A model generated the notes under the pieces. That model did no database searches. It had not been told where the DNA came from and saw nothing but the letters and a program-made list of their open reading frames with translations. Both the position numbers and the translations under genes were made by a program. A DNA stretch of 64,000 bases from Glaciecola sp. KUL10. GTDB taxonomy: Bacteria; Pseudomonadota; Gammaproteobacteria; Enterobacterales; Alteromonadaceae. The DNA is taken from contig NZ_BGNG01000004.1 of assembly GCF_003203515.1 (NCBI RefSeq), positions 300,278-364,277 on the forward strand, in the 5' to 3' direction. Below are positions 46,814 to 57,101 of this stretch, one piece after another (position 1 is the stretch's first letter; the number at the start of each line of letters is the position of its first letter).

Positions 46814-47878
46814 ATGAGTGAATTGAAAAACGATAGATACTTACGAGCTTTACTTAAGCAACCCGTCGATATGACGCCTGTATGGATGATGCGTCAAGCG
46901 GGACGGTACTTGCCAGAATACAAGGCAACACGGGCGCAGGCTGGTGATTTTATGGCTTTGTGTACTAACCCGGAGTTAGCGTGTGAAGTCACATTGCAAC
47001 CGCTTCGTCGTTTTCCGCTTGATGCTGCGATCTTGTTCTCAGATATTCTTACTATCCCTGATGCAATGGGATGTGGACTTTATTTTGAAACGGGTGAAGG
47101 GCCTAAGTTTAAAAATCCAGTGCTCACAAAAGCAGATGTTGAAAAATTACCCGTGCCAGATCCTGAGCTTGAATTAACCTATGTTATGGATGCGGTAAGA
47201 ACGATTCGCAAGAACCTCAAAGGTGAAGTGCCTCTTATTGGGTTTTCAGGAAGCCCATGGACATTAGCAACTTATATGGTTGAGGGTGGCTCAAGCAAGG
47301 CTTTTACAAAAATCAAAAAAATGGCATTTGCAGAACCAGAAGTATTGCACGCTTTATTAGATAAGTTAGCTGATTCTGTGATTTCATATTTAAATGCTCA
47401 AATTGCCGCTGGCGCGCAGTCGCTGATGATTTTCGATACTTGGGGGGGAGTGCTCAGCCCACGCGACTACAAGTTATTTTCTTTGCAGTATATGCATAAA
47501 ATAGTTGATGGCTTAATGCGCGAATATGAAGGACAAAAAATCCCAGTCACGCTATTTACAAAAAATGGCGGTATGTGGTTAGAAGCCATTGCAGATACTG
47601 GTTGCGATGCGGTTGGTCTTGATTGGACAATCGATATTGCTGATGCAAAAGCTAGAATCGGCGACCGAGTGGCGCTGCAAGGAAACATGGACCCTTCTAT
47701 GTTATACGCGCCTGCCCCACGTATTGAAGAAGAGGTGAGTACGATACTGCAAGGTTTTGGGAAAGGTAGCGGGCACGTCTTTAATTTAGGTCATGGTATT
47801 CATTTAGATGTACCACCTGAAAATGCCGGTGTTTTCATTGATGCAGTTCATCGTCTGAGTAAGCCTTACCATCTTTAA
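46814..47878 (+). CDS. hemE: Uroporphyrinogen decarboxylase HemE
   Basis: 354 residues, full length. The substrate-binding signature [19 protein letters not shown] is at the N-terminus. Also visible are the catalytic-loop Asp in [14 protein letters not shown] and the [17 protein letters not shown] motif. The enzyme removes four acetate carboxyls from uroporphyrinogen III in haem synthesis. Its TAA overlaps the stop of the convergent queG by four bases (TTAA), so no terminator fits between them. Confidence 0.97.
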   Translation: MSELKNDRYLRALLKQPVDMTPVWMMRQAGRYLPEYKATRAQAGDFMALCTNPELACEVTLQPLRRFPLDAAILFSDILTIPDAMGCGLYFETGEGPKFKNPVLTKADVEKLPVPDPELELTYVMDAVRTIRKNLKGEVPLIGFSGSPWTLATYMVEGGSSKAFTKIKKMAFAEPEVLHALLDKLADSVISYLNAQIAAGAQSLMIFDTWGGVLSPRDYKLFSLQYMHKIVDGLMREYEGQKIPVTLFTKNGGMWLEAIADTGCDAVGLDWTIDIADAKARIGDRVALQGNMDPSMLYAPAPRIEEEVSTILQGFGKGSGHVFNLGHGIHLDVPPENAGVFIDAVHRLSKPYHL

Positions 47879-49047
47879 GCGTGATCTGGCGTACCTCTTT
47901 CAACGGACCTGGCAAGGCGCAACGTTTGTCTATTTGCGCCTAAATTCTTTCTAGACTTGTGCTCTGAGATTGCCCATCGTAGATGTTCTTCTAGTATCTT
48001 TGTATTCTCATGTTCATCCTCTGAGTGATTATCAGCCAAGTCGATTATTGCCTGCTCCAGCGCTTGCAATATAAAACCTCTAATGTCTTGGGCGTTACCC
48101 ATTGCCACAATTAAGTTACGCTTCCACTTAAAATAACCAATTCTTCTAATCGGCGAACCCGCTGTTTTTTCCAAGAATGTTTCCTCATCCCAAACAAAAA
48201 AATCAAGTAGCGTTTTACCGTGAATGTGTGCACGCGCAAAAAAATCTTTTTCATCAGTGGTGGTTGCATATTTATTCCAAGGGCAGACGAGCTGGCAATC
48301 GTCGCAGCCGTATATGCGATTTCCAATTGCTTTTCTATATTCGATAGGAATAGGGCCATTATTTTCAATTGTTAGATAAGAAATACATTTTCGTGCATCC
48401 ACAACATAGGGTTCGACGATTGCTTGAGTGGGGCAGATAGAAATACACGCGGTGCAGTTCCCGCAGGCTTCTTCAATCGGTTTGTCTACAGGCAAAGGCA
48501 GATTTATGAATAATTCACCCAAAAAAAACCAAGAACCTGACTCTTTGTTTAGAGTAAGTGAGTGCTTACCAGTCCACCCTATCCCTGCTTTCTCTGCCAA
48601 AGCATGCTCCAATACTGGGGCAGAATCGACAAACGGACGAAAACCTTGTGCTTCAGAATTTTCGGTAATAAGCCTTGACAATTGAGACAGCTTTTTACGT
48701 ATTACTTTGTGATAATCTCGGCCTAACGCATAGCGCGAGACGTATGCATGATCTGATGCTTTGAGGTTTTTAGCAAAGCTTGCATCTGGCGGTAAATAAT
48801 TCATGCTCACGCTGATTACTCTCAGCGTCCCAACGTGCAACTTACTAGGATCCAAGCGTTTTTCTTGGTTGCGTTCAAAGAAAGACATATCTCCGTGGTA
48901 TTGCTTTTCAATCCAGTTATTGAGGGCTTTTTCGTGTTGACTAAGATCAATGTCGCAGATGCCGACATGCTGAAAGCCTAGCGAATGAGCCCAAGCCTTG
49001 ATATTGTTGGCGAGTTGATCGAGTTGTATCACACTTAAATTAGTCAT
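47875..49047 (-). CDS. queG: Epoxyqueuosine reductase QueG
   Basis: 390 residues. QueG reduces epoxyqueuosine to queuosine in tRNA using cobalamin and two 4Fe-4S clusters. The two ferredoxin motifs are [16 protein letters not shown] and the second set with [11 protein letters not shown]. The catalytic Asp region is [20 protein letters not shown]. Its start lies only 15 bases from the divergent nnr start, so promoter elements for both must reach into coding sequence. This queG/nnr arrangement is conserved in gammaproteobacteria. Confidence 0.96.
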   Translation of the reverse strand: MTNLSVIQLDQLANNIKAWAHSLGFQHVGICDIDLSQHEKALNNWIEKQYHGDMSFFERNQEKRLDPSKLHVGTLRVISVSMNYLPPDASFAKNLKASDHAYVSRYALGRDYHKVIRKKLSQLSRLITENSEAQGFRPFVDSAPVLEHALAEKAGIGWTGKHSLTLNKESGSWFFLGELFINLPLPVDKPIEEACGNCTACISICPTQAIVEPYVVDARKCISYLTIENNGPIPIEYRKAIGNRIYGCDDCQLVCPWNKYATTTDEKDFFARAHIHGKTLLDFFVWDEETFLEKTAGSPIRRIGYFKWKRNLIVAMGNAQDIRGFILQALEQAIIDLADNHSEDEHENTKILEEHLRWAISEHKSRKNLGANRQTLRLARSVERGTPDHA

Positions 49048-49062
49048 AACGGATTATTAGCA

Positions 49063-50562
49063 ATGCTACATAAAAACACCCAATCGAGTTTAACACAGAA
49101 ACTTTATCGCGCGGCTCAAGTAAAGCACTTAGAGCTAGAAGCGGCAGCAAGCGTTGGTCTCAGCAAATTTGAGCTAATGCAGCGGGCTGGAAAAGCAGTG
49201 TTTGAAAACTGCGTATCATTAATGCCAAATAGTGAATGCTATTTAATTTTGGTTGGTGTTGGCAACAACGCGGGTGATGGCTACATTACCGCGTTAAATG
49301 CAGTAAACGCGGGTAAACAAGTTATCTTGTGTGCGATAGAACCCGAACGAGAAGTGCAAGGTGATGCAGCGAGAGCGCAACAAGCATGGTTAAATAATGG
49401 TGGAAAGGTACAAGCCTTTGAGCCAAGTATGCTTGACCGCTGCGACTTAGTGATCGATGCCTTACTGGGTATTGGCATTGTCGGGATTATTAGAAACGAA
49501 TTTGCTGATGTGATCGATGCGATAAATCACTCAGGTAAACCAGTGTTAAGTGTCGACTTACCAAGTGGCTTAGACGCAGACACAGGAGAGTCTTTAGGAC
49601 GTTGCATCAAAGCGGATGTAACGGTTACTTTTATTGGTATCAAACTTGGTTTAACAACCGGTGCAGGCAAACAGTCATGCGGCCAGTTAGTGTTCGAAGA
49701 TTTGGGCATTGGCAAAGCGTTTACAGCAATTGCACGAAGTGATGCCACAGCATTGGATTTAAAACACTTTAAAGGGCTTGCGCCACGCCCTGTCCATAGT
49801 CACAAAGGAAGCTATGGACGCTTGCTATGTGTCGGTGGAAATAATGGTATGAGTGGTGCGATTCGCTTAAGTGCTGAGGCCGCGCTTAGAAGTGGCACGG
49901 GGTTAGTAAAAGCATTTGTTCATGAGCAGTCAAAGTTCTTAGTGGGGGCTGGGCGTCCAGAGTTGATGGTCATTTGCAATGATTTAGAAGAAGCGCTTGA
50001 TTGGGCAACTTGTATAGTAATTGGTCCAGGACTAGGCAGAGATGATTGGAGCCAAGATATTTTTGATCGCGTGCTTAACTTTGTAGAGAAGAACCCAAAG
50101 CCGATCGTAATTGATGCTGATGCATTAAATCTAATGGCTAGTACGGGGTCATTCGTCGCATTAAGCGAGTGTGTCGTGACACCACATTCTGGTGAAGCGG
50201 CTAGGTTACTTAATGTTTCGGTTGAAGAGGTTGAAAACAGCCGCTTTATTTTCGCGCGACAATGCGCGGAGCGATATGAAGCCACGTGCATTTTAAAGGG
50301 TGCGGGGACCATTGTGGATAACCAAGAACATTCTTGGGTGTGCCGTCATGGCAATCCCGGAATGGCAACAGCAGGGATGGGTGATGTGCTTGCTGGACTT
50401 ATTGGCTCTTTGATGGCCCAGGAGGTCGAAAAGGAACTCGCCTGTCAATATGCCGTTTCGTTGCATGCCAAAGCAGGCGATATAGTAGCTGAAAAATATG
50501 GACAACGAGGCTTATTGGCGAGTGACCTGTTTGATACCGTCCGAACGTTAATCAACGAGTAG
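49063..50562 (+). CDS. nnr: Bifunctional NAD(P)H-hydrate epimerase/dehydratase Nnr
   Basis: 499 residues with the YjeF_N epimerase domain first (LVGVGNNAGDGYITALNA; catalytic Asp in LVIDALLGIGI). The ADP-dependent dehydratase domain follows (GSYGRLLCVGGNNGMSGAIR; GNPGMATAGMGDVLAGLIG). It repairs NAD(P)H damaged by hydration. It is the first gene of the plus-strand block that continues with tsaE after 77 bases. Confidence 0.95.
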   Translation: MLHKNTQSSLTQKLYRAAQVKHLELEAAASVGLSKFELMQRAGKAVFENCVSLMPNSECYLILVGVGNNAGDGYITALNAVNAGKQVILCAIEPEREVQGDAARAQQAWLNNGGKVQAFEPSMLDRCDLVIDALLGIGIVGIIRNEFADVIDAINHSGKPVLSVDLPSGLDADTGESLGRCIKADVTVTFIGIKLGLTTGAGKQSCGQLVFEDLGIGKAFTAIARSDATALDLKHFKGLAPRPVHSHKGSYGRLLCVGGNNGMSGAIRLSAEAALRSGTGLVKAFVHEQSKFLVGAGRPELMVICNDLEEALDWATCIVIGPGLGRDDWSQDIFDRVLNFVEKNPKPIVIDADALNLMASTGSFVALSECVVTPHSGEAARLLNVSVEEVENSRFIFARQCAERYEATCILKGAGTIVDNQEHSWVCRHGNPGMATAGMGDVLAGLIGSLMAQEVEKELACQYAVSLHAKAGDIVAEKYGQRGLLASDLFDTVRTLINE

Positions 50563-50639
50563 CCTAATCGTTTGCCACAAGATAAAATAAGACAATTAAT
50601 GCAAGAATAAAAATCACTTTTAATGGCTTTGTAATAAAG

Positions 50640-51119
50640 ATGAATGAATTTTCAGTGTCAATTGTGTGTAACGAAGAACACGAGACGTCTCAATTGGCAA
50701 AAAGACTAGCAGCGTTGCTATTAGGTAATGGTATAGGCGGACTAACAGTTTATCTAGAGGGTGACCTAGGTGCAGGTAAAACGACATTTAGTAGAGGCTT
50801 CTTACACTCTTTAGGTCACAACGGTAGCGTTAAAAGCCCTACATACACACTCGTTGAGCCATATGAAATCAACAAAATAAGCGTGTTTCACTTTGACCTG
50901 TATCGTCTCGCAGACCCCGAAGAACTCGAGTTTATGGGTATCCGTGATTATTTCCACGACAACAGTCTATGCTTGATTGAATGGCCAGATAAGGGTTTTG
51001 GTCTTCTACCAGCGCCAGACTTAAAAATGGAAATAAGCTTCGATGGCAATGATCGAGTCTTTAAATTGAGCACAAATAAGCAAACCATGGAAGATTGTTT
51101 GAAAGTGTTACAAGACTGA
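50640..51119 (+). CDS. tsaE: tRNA threonylcarbamoyladenosine ATPase TsaE
   Basis: 159 residues with Walker A GDLGAGKTTFSRGFL and the switch motif VKSPTYTLVEPY. The conserved FHFDLYRLADPEELEFMG and LIEWPDKG follow. TsaE works with TsaB and TsaD in forming t6A on tRNAs reading ANN codons. The gene is in its usual place between nnr and amiB. Confidence 0.96.
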   Translation: MNEFSVSIVCNEEHETSQLAKRLAALLLGNGIGGLTVYLEGDLGAGKTTFSRGFLHSLGHNGSVKSPTYTLVEPYEINKISVFHFDLYRLADPEELEFMGIRDYFHDNSLCLIEWPDKGFGLLPAPDLKMEISFDGNDRVFKLSTNKQTMEDCLKVLQD

Positions 51120-51174
51120 ACTTTGTGTCACACTAGCAACCTAATAAAATAATAAGAAAAATTTACTGTCAGTC

Positions 51175-52560
51175 ATGAACGCGAATGGCGTAGCCAATTT
51201 ACAGACAAAAACACACCTTGTTTTCATAAAGCGATGCTTGAGTTTATTGCTCGTGTTTATTATGGTGTTATCAACACCGTTTGTTTCAAAACAAGCGTTG
51301 GCGCAAAATCAAGTTGATAACATAAGAGTGACTCATCAGCGAGGCACGACACGCGTCGTGTTAGACGTCAAAGACGAAGCTAAATTTTCCTACTTTTCTC
51401 TGTCTAACCCTCAAAGGTTAGTCGTTGATTTTACCGGTACTAAAGACGGAATTGACTTTGATCGATATGATCTTAAGGGGCCCTTGGTAAAACGTATTCG
51501 ACACAGTACGCCAAAGTCAGCAAACGATATGCGTCTTGTTTTTGATTTGAACAAAAAAGTCGAAGCGAGAGTGTTTAGCCTGCAAGCTACACAAGATTTT
51601 GGTCACCGAGTCGTGGTTGACTTAAAAGATCCTAATCCTGTCCCAGAGCAAGTGTTATCCACTGTTGCTGCCCCTCAACGCGATCAGGATATTGTCATTG
51701 TTATTGATGCGGGGCATGGGGGAGCAGATCCCGGCTCTATTGGCCCCAAGGGTACTTACGAAAAAAATATCACGCTTAGTATCAGTAAAATGCTTGAAGC
51801 ACTAATTAACAATGAATCGGGTTTAAGAGCCGTCATGACTCGTTCCGGTGATTATTATATTTCGCCTAACGATCGGCCAGATGTTGCGATTCGAGAAAAC
51901 GCTGATTTATTAGTTTCTATTCACGCGGATGCATTTACGACTCCTCAGCCAAGAGGCGGCTCGGTATGGGTACTATCTAAAGGGCGAGCCGATAGCGAAT
52001 TAGGTCGACTATTAGAGCAAACAGAGAGAAGTTCTGAGCTTATTGGGTCGGCGGCAAATGTTATTGAAGACAGAGATACTGAACGTTATTTTGCTGAAAC
52101 GATTTTTAATATGTCCATGGATTTATCACGTGCATCTAGTTACGACATAAGCAACAAAGTAATCAGCGAAATGAAGAAAGTCACTAGGATGCACAAAAAG
52201 GCACCACAAAGTGCTAGTTTGGCAGTGCTTACGGCGCCTGAAACACCTTCTATTTTAGTTGAGGTTGGGTTTATTTCTAACCCCCAAGAAGAAAAAAATC
52301 TAAATTGGCGAGAGTACCGTCAACGACTCGCTAATTCTATGTTTACCTCAATTAAGCGTTATTTCAAAGTCAACCCACCTGAGGGAACACTTTGGGCTAA
52401 ACGCCTCGCATCTGAACCTATTAAACATAAAGTTGCACGTGGTGAGTCACTTTCAGTCATCGCTCAACGATACAGCGTCTCAGTTAAGGATCTCAAAGAG
52501 GCAAATAACTTACGCTCAGACATGGTGCGTATTGGCCAAGTCTTGCTAATTCCAAATTAA
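51175..52560 (+). CDS. amiB: N-acetylmuramoyl-L-alanine amidase AmiB with LysM
   Basis: 461 residues. A signal peptide ends near QALAQ (about residue 43). The AMIN domain (TRVVLDVKDEAKFSYFSLSN) targets the septum. The zinc amidase domain carries IDAGHGGADPGSIG, YEKNITLSI with its Glu, SIHADAF and the catalytic Glu in ILVEVGFISNPQEE. One LysM domain is at the C-terminus (HKVARGESLSVIAQRYSVSV). The enzyme splits septal peptidoglycan during division, normally activated by an EnvC/NlpD factor. The extra LysM is a known variation among marine gammaproteobacteria. Confidence 0.95.
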   Translation: MNANGVANLQTKTHLVFIKRCLSLLLVFIMVLSTPFVSKQALAQNQVDNIRVTHQRGTTRVVLDVKDEAKFSYFSLSNPQRLVVDFTGTKDGIDFDRYDLKGPLVKRIRHSTPKSANDMRLVFDLNKKVEARVFSLQATQDFGHRVVVDLKDPNPVPEQVLSTVAAPQRDQDIVIVIDAGHGGADPGSIGPKGTYEKNITLSISKMLEALINNESGLRAVMTRSGDYYISPNDRPDVAIRENADLLVSIHADAFTTPQPRGGSVWVLSKGRADSELGRLLEQTERSSELIGSAANVIEDRDTERYFAETIFNMSMDLSRASSYDISNKVISEMKKVTRMHKKAPQSASLAVLTAPETPSILVEVGFISNPQEEKNLNWREYRQRLANSMFTSIKRYFKVNPPEGTLWAKRLASEPIKHKVARGESLSVIAQRYSVSVKDLKEANNLRSDMVRIGQVLLIPN

Positions 52561-52585
52561 ATGCTGGTGTAGAGAAACAGATAAA

Positions 52586-54403
52586 ATGCCTATTCAAATA
52601 TTACCAGCAAGACTTGCAAACCAAATTGCCGCAGGTGAAGTGGTCGAACGTCCAGCCTCTGTGATCAAAGAATTAGTCGAAAATAGTATTGATGCGCAAG
52701 CAACACAAATTAATATTGAGGTCGAAAAAGGGGGGCACAAACGCATCCTGATTAGAGATGACGGAAAGGGCATCGCTAAAGACGAATTAGGTTTGGCGTT
52801 GAGCAGGCATGCAACGAGCAAAATTAAAGATATCGATGACTTAGAGGCAATTACTAGCTTAGGCTTTCGCGGTGAGGCTTTGGCGAGTATAAGTTCGGTC
52901 AGCCGTTTGGTCTTGACCTCAAAGCCTGAATCTCAAGAGCAAGCTTGGCAGGCTCATTGCGAAGGGCGAGACATGGAAATTCAACTTAATCCCACTGCCC
53001 ACCCAAAGGGCAGTTCTGTTGAAGTACTTGACTTATTTTTTAACACACCAGCAAGGCGTAAATTCCTCAGAGCCGAAAAAACAGAGTTTCAACACGTTGA
53101 AGAAGTTGTAAAGCGCATCGCATTAAGTCATCCACAGATTGCTTTTTCGTTAAAGCACAATGGCAAGTTGATTCACAAGTTTGCTAAAGTTGACGCCTCT
53201 TTATTAAGAAGAAGAGTTGCACAAGTCTGTGGACAAGCATTTATTGATAAGAGTGCTGAAATAGATACTGAATATCAAAATATTAGAATCAAAGGTTATT
53301 GCAGCACCATAGGCCAAGGGCACAAGACTAATGACATGCAATATAGTTTCATCAATGGTCGTATGATGAAGGATAGAGTGATATTGCACGCCATTAGACA
53401 AGCTTTTGAGGGAATGATTGATGAGCAAAGTTATCCGGCTTTCGCATTGTTCATCGAAATGCCACCTGACCAACTTGATGTAAATGTGCATCCCGCAAAA
53501 CATGAAGTCCGCTTCCATCAAAGTCGGCTTGTGCATGATTTAATCTTTAAAAGTATCAGTGAAGCGATTTTGCGGGCTGCTCCCGATGACGCCCCTCAGC
53601 CCACCGACTTTTCAAAATCTGCACACGGATACGCTCAAGACACTGACTTGCAAAATGCGCACTTTCCATTGCAACAATCGGAACCAACAAGAGATTATGT
53701 TTCTAGCTTACAGACTCAAAGTCGCACCTCGACATATTCTGGAGGTAAAACAAATAATCAATTGAGTCAGTATATGCCACAAAGACCTTCTCAAACAGAG
53801 GTGTCAGCTTATGGTCAATTGATGGCAAGCAGTCATCAAGAGAGTGGCGCTGAAACATGGCTAACAGCTAAGCTTCAAACACTTTTGACCCCAGACAAGC
53901 AAGTGATTCTCAGTGCAAATGGCGTATTAAAATATGCGCCGCTTAGTGTAGTAGGAGCCGTTTATTTGGAAAGGCTTATCGAGCAATCTTCTGTCACTCA
54001 ACCATTGCTGATGCCGGTTTCAGTAGCATGCAATAATGTTGGCATAAGCCAAGTGTTCGCAAATGCTTCTTTAGAGGTCAGTGTTAACAATAAAAAAATC
54101 ATACTGAAAAGAGTGCCATCAGCACTTCGTCAATTGCCTTGGCTGCATATTTTTCCTACTTTAGTTAAGTACCTTGAGGAAATTGAAATATCGACGTTTT
54201 CTGAGGCTGGTAAAAATGACGAATTGGTTCACACTATGCTTCAAATCGCAGTGGACAGTTGGTCTGAGAGTGTGCCATTGGGTTTATCTGAATTAAACCA
54301 CTGGTTAATATCTATAGGCGATTCAGCGCTCAATCAACTTTTTGAGCATGCGATTAGTTTTGAGTTGCCGAGTAAAAACAATGCAGCAAATAAAAAAGGC
54401 TAG
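52586..54403 (+). CDS. mutL: DNA mismatch repair protein MutL
   Basis: 605 residues. The GHKL ATPase N-terminus shows NQIAAGEVVERPASVIKELV, IRDDGKGI and GFRGEALASISSVSRL. A disordered Gln/Ser-rich linker (about 335-430) leads to the dimerisation domain. No DQHAxxE endonuclease motif is present, as expected for gammaproteobacteria that nick with MutH. MutL couples MutS recognition to MutH and UvrD. The stop is nine bases before miaA. Confidence 0.96.
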   Translation: MPIQILPARLANQIAAGEVVERPASVIKELVENSIDAQATQINIEVEKGGHKRILIRDDGKGIAKDELGLALSRHATSKIKDIDDLEAITSLGFRGEALASISSVSRLVLTSKPESQEQAWQAHCEGRDMEIQLNPTAHPKGSSVEVLDLFFNTPARRKFLRAEKTEFQHVEEVVKRIALSHPQIAFSLKHNGKLIHKFAKVDASLLRRRVAQVCGQAFIDKSAEIDTEYQNIRIKGYCSTIGQGHKTNDMQYSFINGRMMKDRVILHAIRQAFEGMIDEQSYPAFALFIEMPPDQLDVNVHPAKHEVRFHQSRLVHDLIFKSISEAILRAAPDDAPQPTDFSKSAHGYAQDTDLQNAHFPLQQSEPTRDYVSSLQTQSRTSTYSGGKTNNQLSQYMPQRPSQTEVSAYGQLMASSHQESGAETWLTAKLQTLLTPDKQVILSANGVLKYAPLSVVGAVYLERLIEQSSVTQPLLMPVSVACNNVGISQVFANASLEVSVNNKKIILKRVPSALRQLPWLHIFPTLVKYLEEIEISTFSEAGKNDELVHTMLQIAVDSWSESVPLGLSELNHWLISIGDSALNQLFEHAISFELPSKNNAANKKG

Positions 54404-54411
54404 CTTGCGAC

Positions 54412-55347
54412 ATGAACGATAGCAGTACCGAAGATATTTCAGTTGTTAGCATTATGGGGCCTACCGCTTCTGGAAAAACAGGTCTAGCTATAGAGTTGGC
54501 TAATATACTTGACGCGGAGGTCATTAGTGTTGATTCAGCTCTAATTTACAAACACATGAATATTGGTACGGCAAAACCCGATAAAGAAGAGCAAGAAGGA
54601 GTTATACATCATTTACTCGATATCATTGAACCAGAGCAGGCGTACTCAGTTGCTGAATTTCGGAATGATTGCGTGTCTTTGATCCACGATATATCTGCAA
54701 GAGGTAAACTCCCAATTTTAGCTGGTGGTACCATGATGTACTTCAATGCCTTGGTAAGAGGTTTATCGAAGCTTCCTGAAAGCGATCCAGACGTTCGTGG
54801 GAAAATTCAATCTGAAATTAAAGAGCTAGGACTTGAAAAACTGCATGCTCAGCTCTCGGAGATTGACCCTTTTAGCGGCCTGCGTATTCACGCGAATGAT
54901 ACTCAGCGAATCACCCGAGCACTTGAGGTCTATAGAATTAGCGGAAAAACCATGACAGCATTGCAAGCCGAAAATGACACTGTTTCGGGTATAAAATTTA
55001 AGCAATTTTCAATTATGCCGACAAACAGAGAAGTCCTGCACAAACGCATTGAATCGCGTTTTGATATCATGTTAAATAATGGTTTTGAGCATGAAGTTGA
55101 AGCACTGCGTGCACGAGGTACGCTCAACTTAGATATGCCGTCGATGCGTTGTGTGGGCTATAGGCAAATGTGGCAGTACCTTGACGGCCAATTCGATGCA
55201 AATGAAATGCGTGAAAGAGGCATTATCGCCACGCGTCAATTAGCAAAACGTCAGATCACATGGTTGCGCGGTTGGGATGAAGTCACTCAACTTGAAACAA
55301 ACGCAGTTGATAATATTGATATTATTATCAAAAATTTGGGTTCATGA
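54412..55347 (+). CDS. miaA: tRNA dimethylallyltransferase MiaA
   Basis: 311 residues with the P-loop GPTASGKTGLAIELAN, the substrate motif VDSALIYKHMNIGTAKP and the GGTMMYFNALVRGLSKLP region. The final MRCVGYRQMWQYLDG matches the family. It prenylates A37 of tRNAs reading UNN codons, the first step to ms2i6A. It is followed 80 bases later by hfq as in related bacteria. Confidence 0.96.
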   Translation: MNDSSTEDISVVSIMGPTASGKTGLAIELANILDAEVISVDSALIYKHMNIGTAKPDKEEQEGVIHHLLDIIEPEQAYSVAEFRNDCVSLIHDISARGKLPILAGGTMMYFNALVRGLSKLPESDPDVRGKIQSEIKELGLEKLHAQLSEIDPFSGLRIHANDTQRITRALEVYRISGKTMTALQAENDTVSGIKFKQFSIMPTNREVLHKRIESRFDIMLNNGFEHEVEALRARGTLNLDMPSMRCVGYRQMWQYLDGQFDANEMRERGIIATRQLAKRQITWLRGWDEVTQLETNAVDNIDIIIKNLGS

Positions 55348-55427
55348 TCGCGTTTTAATCGTGTACACTGATGAAAAGTGACTGTTTTCCACACTTATCT
55401 CTAAATAATAATAACGAAGGATATCTA

Positions 55428-55670
55428 ATGGCTAAAGGTCAATCACTACAAGACCCGTTCTTAAACGCCTTAAGAAAAGAGCGGATCCCCGTATCAATCT
55501 ATTTGGTGAATGGCATTAAATTGCAGGGACAGGTTGAATCCTTCGACCAGTTTGTCATCCTGCTTAAAAATACTGTGAGTCAAATGGTGTATAAGCACGC
55601 AATCTCGACCGTTGTTCCTTCTCGCGCAATTGTTATGCCGAGCAACGATGGTGACAGTCAAAGCGATTAA
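55428..55670 (+). CDS. hfq: RNA chaperone Hfq
   Basis: 80 residues from ATG 55428, preceded by GAAGG at 55416-55420. An in-frame start at 55371 would add 19 non-homologous residues and is rejected. Sm1 and Sm2 motifs are intact: [39 protein letters not shown] and the [12 protein letters not shown] end of the ring. The C-terminal tail is short and acidic. The hexamer pairs small RNAs with mRNAs. Confidence 0.97.
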   Translation: MAKGQSLQDPFLNALRKERIPVSIYLVNGIKLQGQVESFDQFVILLKNTVSQMVYKHAISTVVPSRAIVMPSNDGDSQSD

Positions 55671-55715
55671 TGAGTAGTTTGCGAGCCTATCTGACAAACA
55701 CCCCCGGAGTTTTAT

Positions 55716-57005
55716 TTGTTTGAGCGTTATGCAGGCGGCGAGAATGCCGTCTTAGTGCACGTTGACTTTTCTGATGAACAAAATAAAGAAGATGTAAACG
55801 AACTACAAATGTTAGTGAGTTCAGCGGGCGTCAACACGGCGACTGTTATGACTACATCTCGTAGTGCCCCCCATGCTAAATATTATATTGGCAGTGGTAA
55901 AGCTGAAGAAATCGCGTCGACCGTAAAAGCTTTAGAAGCCGATGTTGTTATTTTCAATCACCAACTATCTCCGTCACAAGAACGAAACCTTGAAGCCTTG
56001 ATTCAATGCAAAGTGCTAGACCGTACCAGTTTAATACTAGATATTTTTGCACAAAGAGCCAGAACTCATGAAGGTAAGTTACAGGTTGAACTTGCACAAT
56101 TGCGTCATATTTCAACACGATTAATCAGAGGTTGGACTCACCTAGAACGACAAAAAGGTGGGATAGGCTTAAGAGGACCTGGTGAGACTCAGCTAGAAAC
56201 CGATAGGCGACTTTTGAGAGGGCGAATAAAAGCCATCTTAAAACGCTTAGAAAAAGTAAAGAAACAACGAGATCAAGGAAGGCGTTCGCGTCAACGTGCT
56301 GAAATCCCCACAATATCACTTGTTGGCTATACCAATGCAGGTAAATCAACCCTGTTTAATACCATAACCGAGGCAGGCGTCTACGCCGCGGATCAATTGT
56401 TTGCAACGCTAGACCCTACATTGCGAAAAATTGAGCTTGCCGAAATAGGTCAAGCAATTTTAGCCGATACGGTAGGGTTTATAAGACATTTACCCCATGA
56501 TCTTGTCGCTGCATTTAAAGCGACCTTACAAGAAACACAAGAAGCTGACCTATTGTTGCATGTGATCGATTATTCGGACGACCAGCACATGCAATATACC
56601 GATCAGGTAAATTTAGTCTTAGAAGAAATCGATGCGGGCGAAGTGCCACAATTAGTGATTTGCAATAAGATAGACCGCATGGAAGGTGTTTCTCCTAAGA
56701 TCGACCGTGATGAAACAGGGCGACCTATTCGTGTATGGCTTTCTGCACAGCAAGGTAAAGGGATTGAATTATTAAAAATCGCCCTCACTGAATGTTTACA
56801 TAAACAAATGGTCGAATATAAGTTGCAAGTCCCTGCGAGCGAAGGAAAATTGCGCGGGGTGTTATATGGTCTAAACTGTATAACAGCGCAAGAATATGCA
56901 GATAACGGCGACTGGGTAGTTGACATAAAAATGCAAGAAAGTGACTGGAATCGAATCGACAAACAGTTTGAGCATCGTCTCGCAACCTATATCAAGGTAA
57001 ATTAG
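55716..57005 (+). CDS. hflX: Ribosome-splitting GTPase HflX
   Basis: 429 residues from a TTG start at 55716, supported by GGAG at 55706-55709 and by agreement with the HflX N-terminus (FERYAGGENAVLVHVDFSDE). The HflX N-domain (APHAKYYIGSGKAEEI) and helical linker (KGGIGLRGPGETQLETDRRL) precede the G domain, with G1 GYTNAGKSTLFN, G3 DTVGFI and G4 NKID. The protein separates stalled 70S ribosomes. It lies in the usual order between hfq and hflK. Confidence 0.95.
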   Translation: MFERYAGGENAVLVHVDFSDEQNKEDVNELQMLVSSAGVNTATVMTTSRSAPHAKYYIGSGKAEEIASTVKALEADVVIFNHQLSPSQERNLEALIQCKVLDRTSLILDIFAQRARTHEGKLQVELAQLRHISTRLIRGWTHLERQKGGIGLRGPGETQLETDRRLLRGRIKAILKRLEKVKKQRDQGRRSRQRAEIPTISLVGYTNAGKSTLFNTITEAGVYAADQLFATLDPTLRKIELAEIGQAILADTVGFIRHLPHDLVAAFKATLQETQEADLLLHVIDYSDDQHMQYTDQVNLVLEEIDAGEVPQLVICNKIDRMEGVSPKIDRDETGRPIRVWLSAQQGKGIELLKIALTECLHKQMVEYKLQVPASEGKLRGVLYGLNCITAQEYADNGDWVVDIKMQESDWNRIDKQFEHRLATYIKVN

Positions 57006-57101
57006 ACATAAATTGTAACGAAACTATTTTGACGGATATAAAATCTATTCGTCAAATACACTAGTATAAACCTTTAATTGAGTTAATTTCGGAGTGTAAA
57101 T

